DNA of 64,000 nt, taken from NCBI RefSeq assembly GCF_002078015.1, contig NZ_LWBP01000243.1, positions 248,001 through 312,000 on the forward strand, read 5' to 3'. The stretch is from Niastella populi. GTDB lineage: Bacteria; Bacteroidota; Bacteroidia; Chitinophagales; Chitinophagaceae. The notes below the pieces were generated by a model. That model saw only the letters and a program-made list of their open reading frames with translations. It searched no databases and was not told where the DNA came from. Of the stretch, positions 32,361-41,610 are shown one piece after another. Numbering within the stretch: the stretch's first letter is position 1; every line of letters starts with the position of its first letter. Position numbers and translations under genes: made by a program.

Positions 32361-33206
32361 TTATTCTTCTTTTCGTAATGCAGGTGGTGGCGGTGTGGTC
32401 ACCGGCAGAACGCTTATTTTACGCTCGAAATAGTCTTTTGTCAGCGAAGGATCAGGCTGCATTTTTACCTGCCAGTTCAGGTCACTTAACTGGTTCAATA
32501 AAAAGTACAGTTCCATCGGTTCCCGGTAATGGCCATAGGTTGCAGAGCGAATGACCTTATCGCCATAAACAATGGAAACGCCCATCGTTTGATCGCCCTG
32601 CCAGGGGGCTACATAAATTAATTTTAAGGAATCGGCCGGTAGCTTTCTGATACTGCTGACAATGGAGTTATATGCTTTTTCGGTAAGCGTTCCTTTATAC
32701 CCCTGTTTCGTTGAAGAATCCCGTATACCCCAAAAGCGTACGTTGCGTAATGAATCTATTTCAATATAGTACCGTGAATGAAGGAATTCCACGGGGCCTT
32801 CGTAACCAAAATAAATGGCAGCGGGAGTAATGTTGTTTTTCGGTTGCAGTTTTACATATTGAAATGAATCCTGCTGGTATCGGCCTGCTGTGCAAATGAA
32901 GGAGTCGTTTGTAAGTTTTGCAATATGGAAATAACGCAGGTGTACTTTTTTGTCATCATTGAAATCCTCAACGATCAGGGTATCTTCTTTGATCTGGTAT
33001 TTCAGGCCAAACCTGTGCACCGACCTGCGGATCACCGTGTCGTCTATAAGCAAATACGCTGTTTGGGTTTGCCTGTTTTCCTGCAGTTTTTCTTTACCAA
33101 TCCAATCACCTTTGATCAATTCAGCATAATTGGGTGGCTGCTTTTTTTGATCCCGGCAGGAAAAGGTAAGGCTGATGAATGACAATAAAGCAATATATTT
33201 CAGCAT
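32361..33206 (-). CDS. Hypothetical lipoprotein, 281 aa
   Basis: The N-terminus is a lipoprotein signal with lipobox-like LTFSC (Cys near residue 17). The mature protein is beta-rich, with repeated Gly/Tyr/Trp stretches (YAELIKGDWIGKE; IRRSVHRFGLKY) in the first half like a lipocalin-type cell-surface domain, and a second half (YIEIDSLRNVRFWGIRDSSTKQGYKGTLTEKAY) resembling the small DUF6438-type domains seen in this phylum. Both assignments are tentative. Function unknown; probably sits in a membrane facing the periplasm. Confidence 0.75.
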   Translation of the reverse strand: MLKYIALLSFISLTFSCRDQKKQPPNYAELIKGDWIGKEKLQENRQTQTAYLLIDDTVIRRSVHRFGLKYQIKEDTLIVEDFNDDKKVHLRYFHIAKLTNDSFICTAGRYQQDSFQYVKLQPKNNITPAAIYFGYEGPVEFLHSRYYIEIDSLRNVRFWGIRDSSTKQGYKGTLTEKAYNSIVSSIRKLPADSLKLIYVAPWQGDQTMGVSIVYGDKVIRSATYGHYREPMELYFLLNQLSDLNWQVKMQPDPSLTKDYFERKISVLPVTTPPPPALRKEE

Positions 33207-33385
33207 GTGCGGAACGGGTTTACTATTAGATGCCCAAAAGATAAGAATTCATAAATAGATTGGAGAATTTTAGTAGTATAAGTTGCTGTAACTGTTTTAA
33301 TTATTAAAGTTTTTAATAAAGCATTCAAATCAGATAGTTTACAATTACTTTGCGAACGCAAATTCCAGCTCAAACAAAAACTAAT

Positions 33386-34582
33386 ATGAAGAAAGTATAT
33401 GTCATAGATGCGGTAAGAACACCTATAGGTAAATATGGTGGCGCATTAAGTACTATTCGTCCCGACGATCTGCTCGCTCATGTGATAAAGTCATTATTAC
33501 AACGCAATGCCGCTATAGATGTAAATGCAATAGAAGATGTTATTGCCGGCGATGCCAACCAGGCCGGGGAAGATAACCGCAATGTGGCCCGTATGGCCGC
33601 GCTGCTGGCTGGTTTACCCGTAACTGTTCCGGGCAACACGGTGAACCGTTTATGTGCCTCCGGTTTGCAGGCTATTATGGATGCCGCCCGCGCCATCATG
33701 TGCGGCGACGGCGAGCTGATGATTGCCGGTGGTGTTGAAAGCATGACCCGTGCGCCATTTGTACAGCTCAAGTCATCCGGCGCCTGGAACCGTACACCCG
33801 AAGTGGTTGATTCAACCATCGGCTGGCGTTTTCCGAATAAAAAACTTACCGACAAATATCATCCCTATTCCATGGGCGAAACCGCCGAGAACGTAGCCAA
33901 ACAATGGAAGATCGGCCGCCAGGCCCAGGACGAGTTTGCCCTCCAAAGCCAGGAGAAATATTTTGCTGCGCTGGAGAAAGGAAAATGGAAAGAAGAGATC
34001 AGTGGGGTAGAGATCTTTGGCGGCAAGGAAGAAAAAATATTTCTTGAAAAGGACGAACCGCCGCGTGTTACTTCGCTCGAAAAGCTCAGCTCGCTGCGCC
34101 CCGCCTTTATAAAAGATGGAACGGTTACCGCAGGTAATTCATCGGGCATTAACGATGGCGCTGCCGCCATGCTGCTGGCCAGTGAAGAAGCGGTTCAAAA
34201 ATATAATTTGAAACCCCTGGCCCGTATAGTATCGATGGCGGTTGCCGGGGTTGACCCCGCCATTATGGGTATTGGCCCGGTACCAGCCAGCCGGAAGGCA
34301 TTGCAACGGGCAGGGTTGACTGCAGCCGATCTCGACCTGATAGAGTTGAATGAGGCATTCGCTGCGCAATCCATTGCCTGTATACAGGACCTGAAGTTCG
34401 ATGTAAACAATGTGAATGTGAACGGCGGCTCCATTGCCATCGGCCATCCGCTGGGTTGCAGTGGGGTGCGCATTTCGGCTACGCTTGTTCATGAAATGAA
34501 AAAACGTGGTGCAAAACACGGGCTCGCTACCATGTGTGTGGGTGTAGGGCAGGGGGGCGCTATTGTGTATGAAGGGGTATAG
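33386..34582 (+). CDS. Acetyl-CoA C-acyltransferase (thiolase), 3-oxoadipyl-CoA thiolase-like
   Basis: 398 residues from MKKVYVIDAVRTPIGKYGG. Thiolase catalytic residues are present: nucleophile Cys in NRLCASGLQA, NEAFAAQ and GHPLGCSG (second Cys with His). The stretch AGDANQAGEDNRNVARMAALLAGLP is much like PcaF/PaaJ, the thiolase that cleaves 3-oxoadipyl-CoA at the end of aromatic or phenylacetate breakdown; an acetyl-CoA acetyltransferase role remains possible. No paa or pca gene lies nearby, so context does not help. Confidence 0.92.
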   Translation: MKKVYVIDAVRTPIGKYGGALSTIRPDDLLAHVIKSLLQRNAAIDVNAIEDVIAGDANQAGEDNRNVARMAALLAGLPVTVPGNTVNRLCASGLQAIMDAARAIMCGDGELMIAGGVESMTRAPFVQLKSSGAWNRTPEVVDSTIGWRFPNKKLTDKYHPYSMGETAENVAKQWKIGRQAQDEFALQSQEKYFAALEKGKWKEEISGVEIFGGKEEKIFLEKDEPPRVTSLEKLSSLRPAFIKDGTVTAGNSSGINDGAAAMLLASEEAVQKYNLKPLARIVSMAVAGVDPAIMGIGPVPASRKALQRAGLTAADLDLIELNEAFAAQSIACIQDLKFDVNNVNVNGGSIAIGHPLGCSGVRISATLVHEMKKRGAKHGLATMCVGVGQGGAIVYEGV

Positions 34583-34669
34583 TAAGTGAACGCCCTAAAT
34601 GTGTTCTTTTTCTATTTGGTGGTTATGGTTTTAAATTTCCGAAGTAAGAAGTATGCTGCCGTTTAATTT

Positions 34670-34749
34670 CTGATTTTGCGATTTGAAGATTTGGAGATGT
34701 CCCCTGGTTCGAATCGTAAACAAATCTCTAAATCCCGAAATCTTTAAAT
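34670..34749. repeat. Inverted pair of 7-bp-phased arrays (TTGAAGA / AAATCTC)
   Basis: Left arm CTGATTT, TGCGATT, TGAAGAT, TTGGAGA (34,670-34,697); right arm AAATCTC, TAAATCC, CGAAATC, TTTAAAT (34,722-34,749). Arms are complementary in kind. Right-arm words recur at 56,830-56,857. Confidence 0.84.
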
Positions 34750-34762
34750 TCTTTCCGATATT

Positions 34763-35338
34763 ATGCGGGAAACCGAACTGACCACGCTGATATATAAATA
34801 CAATCCGTACGCGCGTTTTCTCGTGGTACTGTATATGTTATGCATGTTCTTACTTTGTATGTTCCTGAGCGACTGGCTGCCCATGTATGTTATCTGGACG
34901 GCACTGTGCATTTGGGCCATACCCCTGGTGTATGCGGCTATTTCAAAAAAAACGGTTTTTAATTTCAGGGCGCTCGACAACCGCCTGCTCACGTTGTCGC
35001 CTTCGTTCATCAGGTTAGGCAGGGAATATTACCCTATTAAAGAGGTAGCGCTGGAACTGCATATAAACGCCTATGACGGGTTTGTTTACCGCATCAGGCA
35101 GGAAGGAATGCTGACCCCGCAAATAACCTATGGCGTAAATAATGTATTGCTGATCACTTATAAAGGCGTTACCCACGATCATGAGTTTCACCTGCGTAAT
35201 TATGATGATTACACTATGTTGTGCCGGCTAACCGATGAGTGGCGCGCTGCCGGTGTAAAGCTGGTGGTAAAAGAAGCGTTCACACGCGAGTTCGTACATA
35301 AGCAATATGCGCGGTTGAACAAAAAGAAACGTCATTAA
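34763..35338 (+). CDS. Two-helix membrane protein with cytoplasmic PH-like domain, unknown
   Basis: 191 residues. Two adjacent membrane helices (about 19-37 and 42-60) are followed by a beta-rich domain with FNFRALDNRLLTLSPSFIRLGREYYPIKEVALELHI and LRNYDDYTMLCRLTDEWRAAGVKL. The layout resembles bacterial PH-type membrane proteins and is shared with the gene at 35,796, one gene further on. No function known. It starts a three-gene run with short gaps. Confidence 0.78.
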   Translation: MRETELTTLIYKYNPYARFLVVLYMLCMFLLCMFLSDWLPMYVIWTALCIWAIPLVYAAISKKTVFNFRALDNRLLTLSPSFIRLGREYYPIKEVALELHINAYDGFVYRIRQEGMLTPQITYGVNNVLLITYKGVTHDHEFHLRNYDDYTMLCRLTDEWRAAGVKLVVKEAFTREFVHKQYARLNKKKRH

Positions 35339-35349
35339 ACCAATTCCAT

Positions 35350-35796
35350 ATGGACCTGCAAACTGCCATCCTTCATTTAGAAAAACATATTCAGGAAGTT
35401 CCTGAAAGGTTACAACAATTTGCTGCGGAGATCTTATTACAAAAGCCGGCCCCTGGCAAATGGTCGAAACAGGAGATCCTTGGCCACCTCATTGATTCGG
35501 CCATCAATAACCTGAAGCGCTTTACCGATACCCAATATTTTCCGCAGCCGTACACGGTGATCCGGTATAACCAGGACGAACTGGTAGCCATAAATCGTTA
35601 CCAGCAATTACCGTTGGCGCATTTGCTGCAGTTGTGGAGCGTGTTGAACCGGCAGGTGGTAAATGTTATGAGAACGTTTCCTGCTGATAAACTTTCTTAT
35701 ACCGTCATCATTCCTTCCGGTGAACCTAAAACGCTCGAGTGGCTCGCTATTGACTATGTTGTGCACCTGGAGCATCATTTGAAACAGATAGATTGA
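35350..35796 (+). CDS. DinB-fold (DinB_2) protein
   Basis: 148 residues. Family marks: KPAPGKWSKQEILGHLIDSAINNLKRF (first His) and DYVVHLEHHLKQ at the C-terminus (two His). Four-helix bundle with a likely metal site; substrate unknown. It starts 11 bp after the preceding membrane protein gene and its stop overlaps the next ATG (TGATG), so the three genes are translationally coupled. Confidence 0.88.
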   Translation: MDLQTAILHLEKHIQEVPERLQQFAAEILLQKPAPGKWSKQEILGHLIDSAINNLKRFTDTQYFPQPYTVIRYNQDELVAINRYQQLPLAHLLQLWSVLNRQVVNVMRTFPADKLSYTVIIPSGEPKTLEWLAIDYVVHLEHHLKQID

Positions 35797-36380
35797 TGGA
35801 ATTTTCTACCTATATCATTACAAGGAATACCGACAAAACGGTAGTAAAAGGTACCAACATTGTGCTGGTACTCATCGCAGGCGCACTGGTAGCCAGTTTA
35901 GCAGGATGGTATAAAACCGGAACTACCCTGTTTATTCTTGCTGTGGTTGCCGGAATTACTTTAGCCGTTATGAAGAAAGGCAATGTGCAGGCATATATTT
36001 TATCAAAGACCAAACTGGTGATAACTACAGCTTCAATAGAAATTGCGGGTGTAGTGTATGAAATGGAAAAAATAAGGAACCTGCGATTTGTTATTCATTC
36101 CTATGCGGGGCTGAAATATAAAGATAAAGGCAACATGATGTCGCAAACATCAGATGGTTTGCAGAATACTTTGAGTTTTACCTATGATGGTAAATCGATC
36201 GCTTGCCAGTTCTATCTAAATAGTGAAAAACATACATTTATTTTATGCCAGGTGCTTCAGGAGTTTTACTACAAAAAAATCCCTTTTGTTGAAGCAGACC
36301 GCAATGGTTATCAAACCTATCTGCTCAAGCAACTAAATGAAAAAGAATTAGCCGCATTTAAAGAAAAATACGGCTACTAA
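35796..36380 (+). CDS. Two-helix membrane protein with PH-like domain, unknown
   Basis: 194 residues from the ATG in TGATG. Two helices (about 20-38 and 42-60) then a beta-rich domain (LVITTASIEIAGVVYEMEKIRNLRFVIHSYAGLKY ... FTYDGKSIACQFYLNSEKHTFILCQVLQEFY). The order of elements mirrors the protein at 34,763, so the two may be distant paralogues flanking a DinB-fold gene. Function unknown. It is convergent with the ABC permease gene. Confidence 0.78.
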   Translation: MEFSTYIITRNTDKTVVKGTNIVLVLIAGALVASLAGWYKTGTTLFILAVVAGITLAVMKKGNVQAYILSKTKLVITTASIEIAGVVYEMEKIRNLRFVIHSYAGLKYKDKGNMMSQTSDGLQNTLSFTYDGKSIACQFYLNSEKHTFILCQVLQEFYYKKIPFVEADRNGYQTYLLKQLNEKELAAFKEKYGY

Positions 36381-36393
36381 GTTCTATTGCCAA

Positions 36394-37590
36394 TTACACC
36401 AGTTTATACAACAACTTCTTTACCATACGGTAATTGGTAAGCAGTGAAAGCCCAATTAAAAACAACGCGGTGGTAAGCACCGACCAGTGAAGCAGTGACG
36501 ACAGCTCGGGGCGGTCGAACATGGCAAAATGATGAAAGGCCCACTGCATGCCTTCGGTAAACACCAGTGCGGTAAGCACTACCAGGATATATACCGGAAT
36601 AAATTGTTTCGATACATTTTTGCTCAGCCAGTTGGGCGAGTAACCCAGCATCAGCAATAGCTGCAAATTGTCTTTACTGCGCGCGATCATCAGCTGCAGA
36701 TAAAACGAAAACAACATCAATGCAAGAATAACCACCAGCATCCCGAAAATTCCCAGTCCGCTAAAGATGCCCTGCAGTACCTGTTTTACCCTGCCGAATT
36801 TTGTTTTATCCTTATTTACCTTATAGTTCTTCTGTTGCAGGTAAGAAAGAAAATCGGGGTTGTTGGCATCCTTTGTCTTTATGTATAAACGCGATGCTTT
36901 TACATCGTGCACATTCCCGAATTTCATATTGGCCCAGTCGAGAAAAGTCTTGGGAACAATGATGGAGTTAACCCGGTCGCTCAATGCCACAATGGAGCCG
37001 CGGAAAGTTTGCTGCAAGCCGTTGGCTCCGTAGCAGGTAATGTAAACCATAACCTGTGAGGCGGTTGCTTCGGACAATTGCGGTAATCCGTAACCGGGCG
37101 CAAATACGTTGTATATTTCCAGGAAGTCGGATGAGAAAACGATGGGAATATAATCCTGGCCTTCTTTCCAGGTAAAGTTGGGTGGAACGGTATCGATGAA
37201 AGTATTGTCAAGCGTTTCGAGGAACATATCGGTGCTGAAGGGAATAATTTCACCGGCGCTTAACTGTACGCGAAAGCGGTTGGCTACCAGCGGCGATACG
37301 CCCTGTACAAAAGGTTTGCTGCTTATTTCTTTTATGTCATTCTCATTGAACAGGTTCTTCTCCAGCTGGCCCATGGTTTCATTGGTAATGGTTTTCGAGA
37401 TCGAAATGAAATCGTAACCTTCCTTTCGCTGGTTTTCACCCCCTAACAATTGCTGAATATTGATGAACATTTGAATGGAGCACAACAACAGCAATACGCC
37501 AATGCCTAAACCAATATAGGAGAACCAGCGGGAACCGGTGTTGGTACCGGTTTGCAATAATGTGCGGATGGGTTTGAAAGATACTGCCAC
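36394..37590 (-). CDS. FtsX-type ABC transporter permease
   Basis: 398 residues. One helix near the N-terminus (WFSYIGLGIGVLLLLCSIQMFINI), a periplasmic domain (about 50-270) and three C-terminal helices, as in MacB/LolC/FtsX-type permeases. It lies 9 bp after the ATPase gene, forming a two-gene transporter. No outer-membrane or adaptor gene is next to it. The substrate cannot be told; lipoprotein release or peptide-type stress roles are usual for this class. Confidence 0.88.
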   Translation of the reverse strand: MAVSFKPIRTLLQTGTNTGSRWFSYIGLGIGVLLLLCSIQMFINIQQLLGGENQRKEGYDFISISKTITNETMGQLEKNLFNENDIKEISSKPFVQGVSPLVANRFRVQLSAGEIIPFSTDMFLETLDNTFIDTVPPNFTWKEGQDYIPIVFSSDFLEIYNVFAPGYGLPQLSEATASQVMVYITCYGANGLQQTFRGSIVALSDRVNSIIVPKTFLDWANMKFGNVHDVKASRLYIKTKDANNPDFLSYLQQKNYKVNKDKTKFGRVKQVLQGIFSGLGIFGMLVVILALMLFSFYLQLMIARSKDNLQLLLMLGYSPNWLSKNVSKQFIPVYILVVLTALVFTEGMQWAFHHFAMFDRPELSSLLHWSVLTTALFLIGLSLLTNYRMVKKLLYKLV

Positions 37591-37599
37591 GTGAAAGAA

Positions 37600-38241
37600 T
37601 TACAAATGAAACAATCGGGTGTACGGAAAAAAGTCAATACGTTCCAGGTCGGCAAAGATGATGGCGGCATTGCGCAGCCTGGCTTCCTCCAGCATAAGTT
37701 GCATGGCGTTCTGCGAGTTCTTGTCATCGAGATGGCTGAAAGGTTCATCCAGCAACAGGAAGTCGAAGGGCTGCATGAGGGCGCGGATGATAGCCACACG
37801 TTGTTGTTCGCCATAGGAACAAATGCGGCTTTTATTTTTCAGCTTACTGCCGATACCCAGGCGTTCTGCCATTTCTTTTATCTTTTCAGCAGGGTGAAAG
37901 GAATTCAGCTGCCGTTTCAGCTCGATGTTCTCATACACGGTTTGTTCGGGAAAAAGACGCAGGTCCTGGAACACAATGCTTACCTGATCTTTCCGGTAAA
38001 CGGCAAAATCTTCTGCGGTAAATTTCTTAAGGTCGTTGTTGTTGTAAGTTATGTTGCCGTTGTACTCATTGCGCAGGCCATACAAAAAATGCATGAGCGA
38101 CGACTTGCCGCTGCCTGAAGGCGCTACGATCTTTATATACTCGCCTTTGTTGAACGTAAGGTCCTTCCGCCATACTTCAGATCCGTTGCGCTGGCTTTCA
38201 TCGAAATAAACCGGTAATAGTTGCTGTAATTGAAGTTGCAT
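37600..38241 (-). CDS. ABC transporter ATP-binding protein (MacB/LolD-like)
   Basis: 213 residues. Walker A (APSGSGKSSLMHF), Q loop (VSIVFQDLRLFPEQTV), Walker B (FDFLLLDEPFSHLD) and a late D-loop are present. The signature motif reads CSYGEQQRVAI in place of the usual LSGGQ, a clear deviation. It pairs with the permease just downstream. A hairpin at 38,268-38,308 separates it from the DUF4836 gene. Confidence 0.9.
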   Translation of the reverse strand: MQLQLQQLLPVYFDESQRNGSEVWRKDLTFNKGEYIKIVAPSGSGKSSLMHFLYGLRNEYNGNITYNNNDLKKFTAEDFAVYRKDQVSIVFQDLRLFPEQTVYENIELKRQLNSFHPAEKIKEMAERLGIGSKLKNKSRICSYGEQQRVAIIRALMQPFDFLLLDEPFSHLDDKNSQNAMQLMLEEARLRNAAIIFADLERIDFFPYTRLFHL

Positions 38242-38267
38242 GTTGGCCGCTGATTACTTGATCAAGC

Positions 38268-38308
38268 AACAAGCCTGCCCGTTGGTTATCCCGTGAGCAG
38301 GCTTGTTC
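38268..38308. terminator. Hairpin between DUF4836 gene and ABC transporter genes
   Basis: Arms AACAAGCCTGC and GCAGGCTTGTT around a 19-nt loop. No strong T run on the minus strand, so termination of the DUF4836 transcript is probable but not certain. Confidence 0.6.
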
Positions 38309-38332
38309 CTGATGTATAAATATATTGTTTTA

Positions 38333-40030
38333 CTAATGCAATGCAGGTTCAAGCGCAGCCAGGCTCAATGCGGCCGGGTCGCTGTATTTCAGATTTACCT
38401 GTGCATCGTACGGATTGCGTTTTGGGCTTACGATCTTAGTGATCGTATCGAGGTATTTGTTCAGTTGTTTTAAGCTGTTGGTGTTTTTGTCGACCAGGTT
38501 AATTTCACCTTCAGCTGTATAGGCGCCATTCTCTTCGCCGCCGCTGATCATGTAAACATCCTGCCACATATTGATCGATGCATCCAACGCTGCTTTGGCG
38601 CTGCTGTCGGTGGCGGCAGCGGTAGCCGTTTTCAGCAACTGTTGAATATTGATGTAACCGCCGAATGCTTTACCGCTGATGCGTTTTGTAAATTCGAAAT
38701 TGTTATTGCCGCCGCTCAGGAAACTGGTTACCTGTTCAGGTGAGTTACCCGCGGCAAACCATTCGTTGTTCAGTTTAAAGTGAATATCCTTTGTATAAGG
38801 TTGAAATTCCTGGGCTTTTGATTGCAAAATACCGAACAGTTTATCGAAGGCCGGTTTGTCGTTCACTGAAGTAGCAACCAGTACATTGGCGTTCGGACTG
38901 GGCGCACCACCCTCAATGGTCATTGGTTTTCCATCGGGGCCTTCCATGGTTATGGAACGCGATTTCATTTCAAAATCGGTAACGGCTATCAGCATATCGC
39001 CATTATTGGCTTTAATGAATTCATCGGTGCTGTAACCAACGCCGCTGAAAAAGCTGTTCACAAGACCATCAACACCGAGCAGTTTGATAAGATCTCTCAA
39101 CCCTTCGGGTGGGTATTTGAAAGCAAATGCAGCTACTACATTTTTTGAAGGAATGCGGTTGATGGTGGCTTCGCTAACCTTGCCGCCTGCATATTTCTTC
39201 ATCAGTTCCTTCAGTTCTTTGTTGTACCAGCTTTTCGATTTCATGGTGATCTTGCCATTGTCGAAGCTGATGGTAGCGCCGTAGGCATTGCCTTCGAACA
39301 GTACATTCAGTTTAAGCATCGACAAATAACCGCCGAGTGCATTGTCGTATTGAGCGGCGTTGACCCAGTAGTGAATATCGCCGGCTTCTTTTGTCAAAGC
39401 CGCAAAACGATCGTCGTTGGCCAGGTTGTCACTGCCTTTCAGATCGAACAATTCAACAGCGAATTTCTGTAAACTGTCGGTTTTGAAAGAGAATGGTTCG
39501 TATGAACCGGGATTGCTATTGTTCAGCCTGGCGCTTGCAGTGGCCATGGGCATATCCATGATATAAATAAAACGGCTGTTCGTCCAGGCTACCAGGCTTT
39601 TAAGACCGGTGGCCAATACATTCACATCGCCTTCTTTTACCACTTTACCGCCTTTGTTCACTTTTGTCGTAAAAGCTTCAAAAGCAGCTGCATCCTGCAC
39701 GCCGCCTTCAAATGCCATGTAACCGCCCTGGTTTTGTTTTTTGATAAAGAAAGCCAGGTCGGCTTTCAGATCGATACCTGTACTGGCGGGATTCTCCATT
39801 ATTTTTTTACCGAGTGAATCGGTTTCCTCGTTATACAGTTTTTTGAACCACTCGTTTTGCTTGATCTCTTCCCAGCTCACTTTTGAGGTAAGGGAGCTGG
39901 TGCTAACTTGCACAGCTACAGAAGCGTCTTTGGGTATGGCTATACCAGATTTGTTGCTTTTGCAGGATACGATGCCTGATATTGCTATTGTGAGCAATGC
40001 CAGCGTTATTCGGTTTCGTTGCATTATCAT
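38333..40030 (-). CDS. DUF4836-family lipoprotein
   Basis: About 565 residues from MIMQRNRITLALL, with lipoprotein signal and lipobox ISGIVSC. The mature part starts with AIPKDASVAVQVSTSSLTSKVSWEEIKQNEWFKKLY, which I associate with DUF4836, a family of large Bacteroidota lipoproteins without known function. It has many Lys/Asp-rich beta stretches and no membrane helix. The frame runs a further 18 codons upstream over the end of hisS; the chosen start removes this overlap. Confidence 0.85.
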   Translation of the reverse strand: MIMQRNRITLALLTIAISGIVSCKSNKSGIAIPKDASVAVQVSTSSLTSKVSWEEIKQNEWFKKLYNEETDSLGKKIMENPASTGIDLKADLAFFIKKQNQGGYMAFEGGVQDAAAFEAFTTKVNKGGKVVKEGDVNVLATGLKSLVAWTNSRFIYIMDMPMATASARLNNSNPGSYEPFSFKTDSLQKFAVELFDLKGSDNLANDDRFAALTKEAGDIHYWVNAAQYDNALGGYLSMLKLNVLFEGNAYGATISFDNGKITMKSKSWYNKELKELMKKYAGGKVSEATINRIPSKNVVAAFAFKYPPEGLRDLIKLLGVDGLVNSFFSGVGYSTDEFIKANNGDMLIAVTDFEMKSRSITMEGPDGKPMTIEGGAPSPNANVLVATSVNDKPAFDKLFGILQSKAQEFQPYTKDIHFKLNNEWFAAGNSPEQVTSFLSGGNNNFEFTKRISGKAFGGYINIQQLLKTATAAATDSSAKAALDASINMWQDVYMISGGEENGAYTAEGEINLVDKNTNSLKQLNKYLDTITKIVSPKRNPYDAQVNLKYSDPAALSLAALEPALH

Positions 40031-40052
40031 GGGTTTGTTTGTGAAATAGAGC

Positions 40053-41429
40053 TCAAATAAACAATTTATTACTAAGGTTGGCAAGTGCCATGCTTTCCTG
40101 TACGCCGGTTTTAAGGTTTTTTACGACGGCCGTATTATTAAGTAGTTCCTGGCTGCCAATAATTACAACAAAACCTATATTTTTCTTTTCTGCATATTTG
40201 AACTGTTTGTCCATTTTGGCCTGTTCGTGGTATAATTCGCATCTAACGCCCTGGTTCCGCAACGATTGCATAGCCGAAAAGGCGGTGATGCTTTCTGCGG
40301 GGCCCAGATTAAAGAATAATACCTGGGTGCCGGTATAAACGCCCTCGGGGAACAATTTCAGTTCTTCCAGCACATCATAGATCCTGTCGACCCCGAAACT
40401 GATGCCTACACCGGGCATATTGGGTACACCAAACAAACCTGTAAGGTCGTCGTACCGGCCGCCGCCGCCAATGCTGCCCATTTTAACGGCAGGCGGTGCT
40501 TTTGCCTCGAAAATGATGCCGGTGTAGTAGTTAAGGCCGCGGGCCAGGGTGAAATCGATGATGATCGGTGAGCGTTGATTTTGTATCTGATTGTTGTTTA
40601 TTACATATTCAAGCTCTTCAATTCCTTTGCTGCCGGTTTCCAGGTGGCCGATCAGTGTTTTGATCAGCTCTAATTTTTCCCTGTTATTTCCGGTGATGTT
40701 CAGGTACTTTTCGATGGTGGTTATCTGTTCTTCGTTCAACCCGCGTTGCGCCAGTTCCTCTTTTACTTTATCGATGCCGATTTTATCGAGCTTGTCAATG
40801 GCAATAGTGATATCGATCATTTTATCGGCGCCGCCGCACAACTCAGCCAGCGCGGCCAGAATTTTCCGGTTATTGATGCGCAGTTCGTAGTCGGCTATAC
40901 CCAACTTTACAAATACTTCCTCATAAATGTTTACCAGTTCCAGTTCATTTAACAGGGACTTGCTGCCCACCACATCGGCATCGCATTGATAAAATTCGCG
41001 GTAGCGGCCCCGTTGGGGCCTGTCGGCCCGCCATACCGGTTGAATCTGGTAGCGTTTAAAGGGAAAGGTGAGTTGTCCCTGGTTCATGGCTACGTAGCGG
41101 GCAAACGGAATGGTGAGGTCGTATTTGAGCGCACGTTCGGTTATGCCCTTTACATTTTTGCCTTCCAGCACCTTCTCAAAATCTTCGCGGGCCTGTTGAT
41201 GTTTGCCGGTATTATCGAGGCCGTTATTAAGAATTCTAAAGATCAGTTTATCGCCTTCTTCGCCGTATTTGCCCATCAGCGTTTCGAGGTTCTCCATGGC
41301 GGGCGTTTCAAGCGGTTGAAAGCCGTACAGTTCAAAAACACTGCGAATAGTATTGAAAATATATTGACGTTTGCGAACCACTTCCGGTCCGAAATCTCTT
41401 GTACCCTGTGGAATTGATGGTTTTGACAT
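40053..41429 (-). CDS. hisS: Histidyl-tRNA synthetase
   Basis: 458 residues. Class II synthetase motifs: motif 1 region near KRQYIFNTIRSVFELYGFQPLETP, motif 2 (QPVWRADRPQRGRYREFYQCDADVVG), the histidine-specific LARGLNYYTGIIFEAK and motif 3 (GVGISFGVDRIYDVLEEL). The C-terminal anticodon-binding domain (YEAK-like KYAEKKNIGFVVIIGSQEL) is complete. It charges tRNA-His. It lies between the DUF4836 gene and the phosphatase gene, with a repeat-rich spacer on its 5' side. Confidence 0.97.
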   Translation of the reverse strand: MSKPSIPQGTRDFGPEVVRKRQYIFNTIRSVFELYGFQPLETPAMENLETLMGKYGEEGDKLIFRILNNGLDNTGKHQQAREDFEKVLEGKNVKGITERALKYDLTIPFARYVAMNQGQLTFPFKRYQIQPVWRADRPQRGRYREFYQCDADVVGSKSLLNELELVNIYEEVFVKLGIADYELRINNRKILAALAELCGGADKMIDITIAIDKLDKIGIDKVKEELAQRGLNEEQITTIEKYLNITGNNREKLELIKTLIGHLETGSKGIEELEYVINNNQIQNQRSPIIIDFTLARGLNYYTGIIFEAKAPPAVKMGSIGGGGRYDDLTGLFGVPNMPGVGISFGVDRIYDVLEELKLFPEGVYTGTQVLFFNLGPAESITAFSAMQSLRNQGVRCELYHEQAKMDKQFKYAEKKNIGFVVIIGSQELLNNTAVVKNLKTGVQESMALANLSNKLFI

Positions 41430-41465
41430 TTATAGTTACCTGATTTTTTAGACTCGCTATTATTA

Positions 41466-41610
41466 AATGTTGAATGTCGAATCGCAACGAAGCTCTGCTT
41501 GTCGGGATGCCAACCGAAAGCGTCGGCATATCCAATGTTGAATGTCGAAGTGAAAACAGAATTTTATTTTTACTTCGAAGTTCGAAATTCATCATTCAAT
41601 ATTCGATATT
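41466..41610. repeat. Inverted set of 7-bp-phased arrays upstream of hisS (AATGTCG / CAATATT)
   Basis: AATGTTG, AATGTCG at 41,466-41,479 and again at 41,534-41,547; complementary CGAAGTT, CGAAATT, CATCATT, CAATATT, CGATATT at 41,576-41,610. Same words as 22,875-22,916 and 54,392-54,419. Confidence 0.87.
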
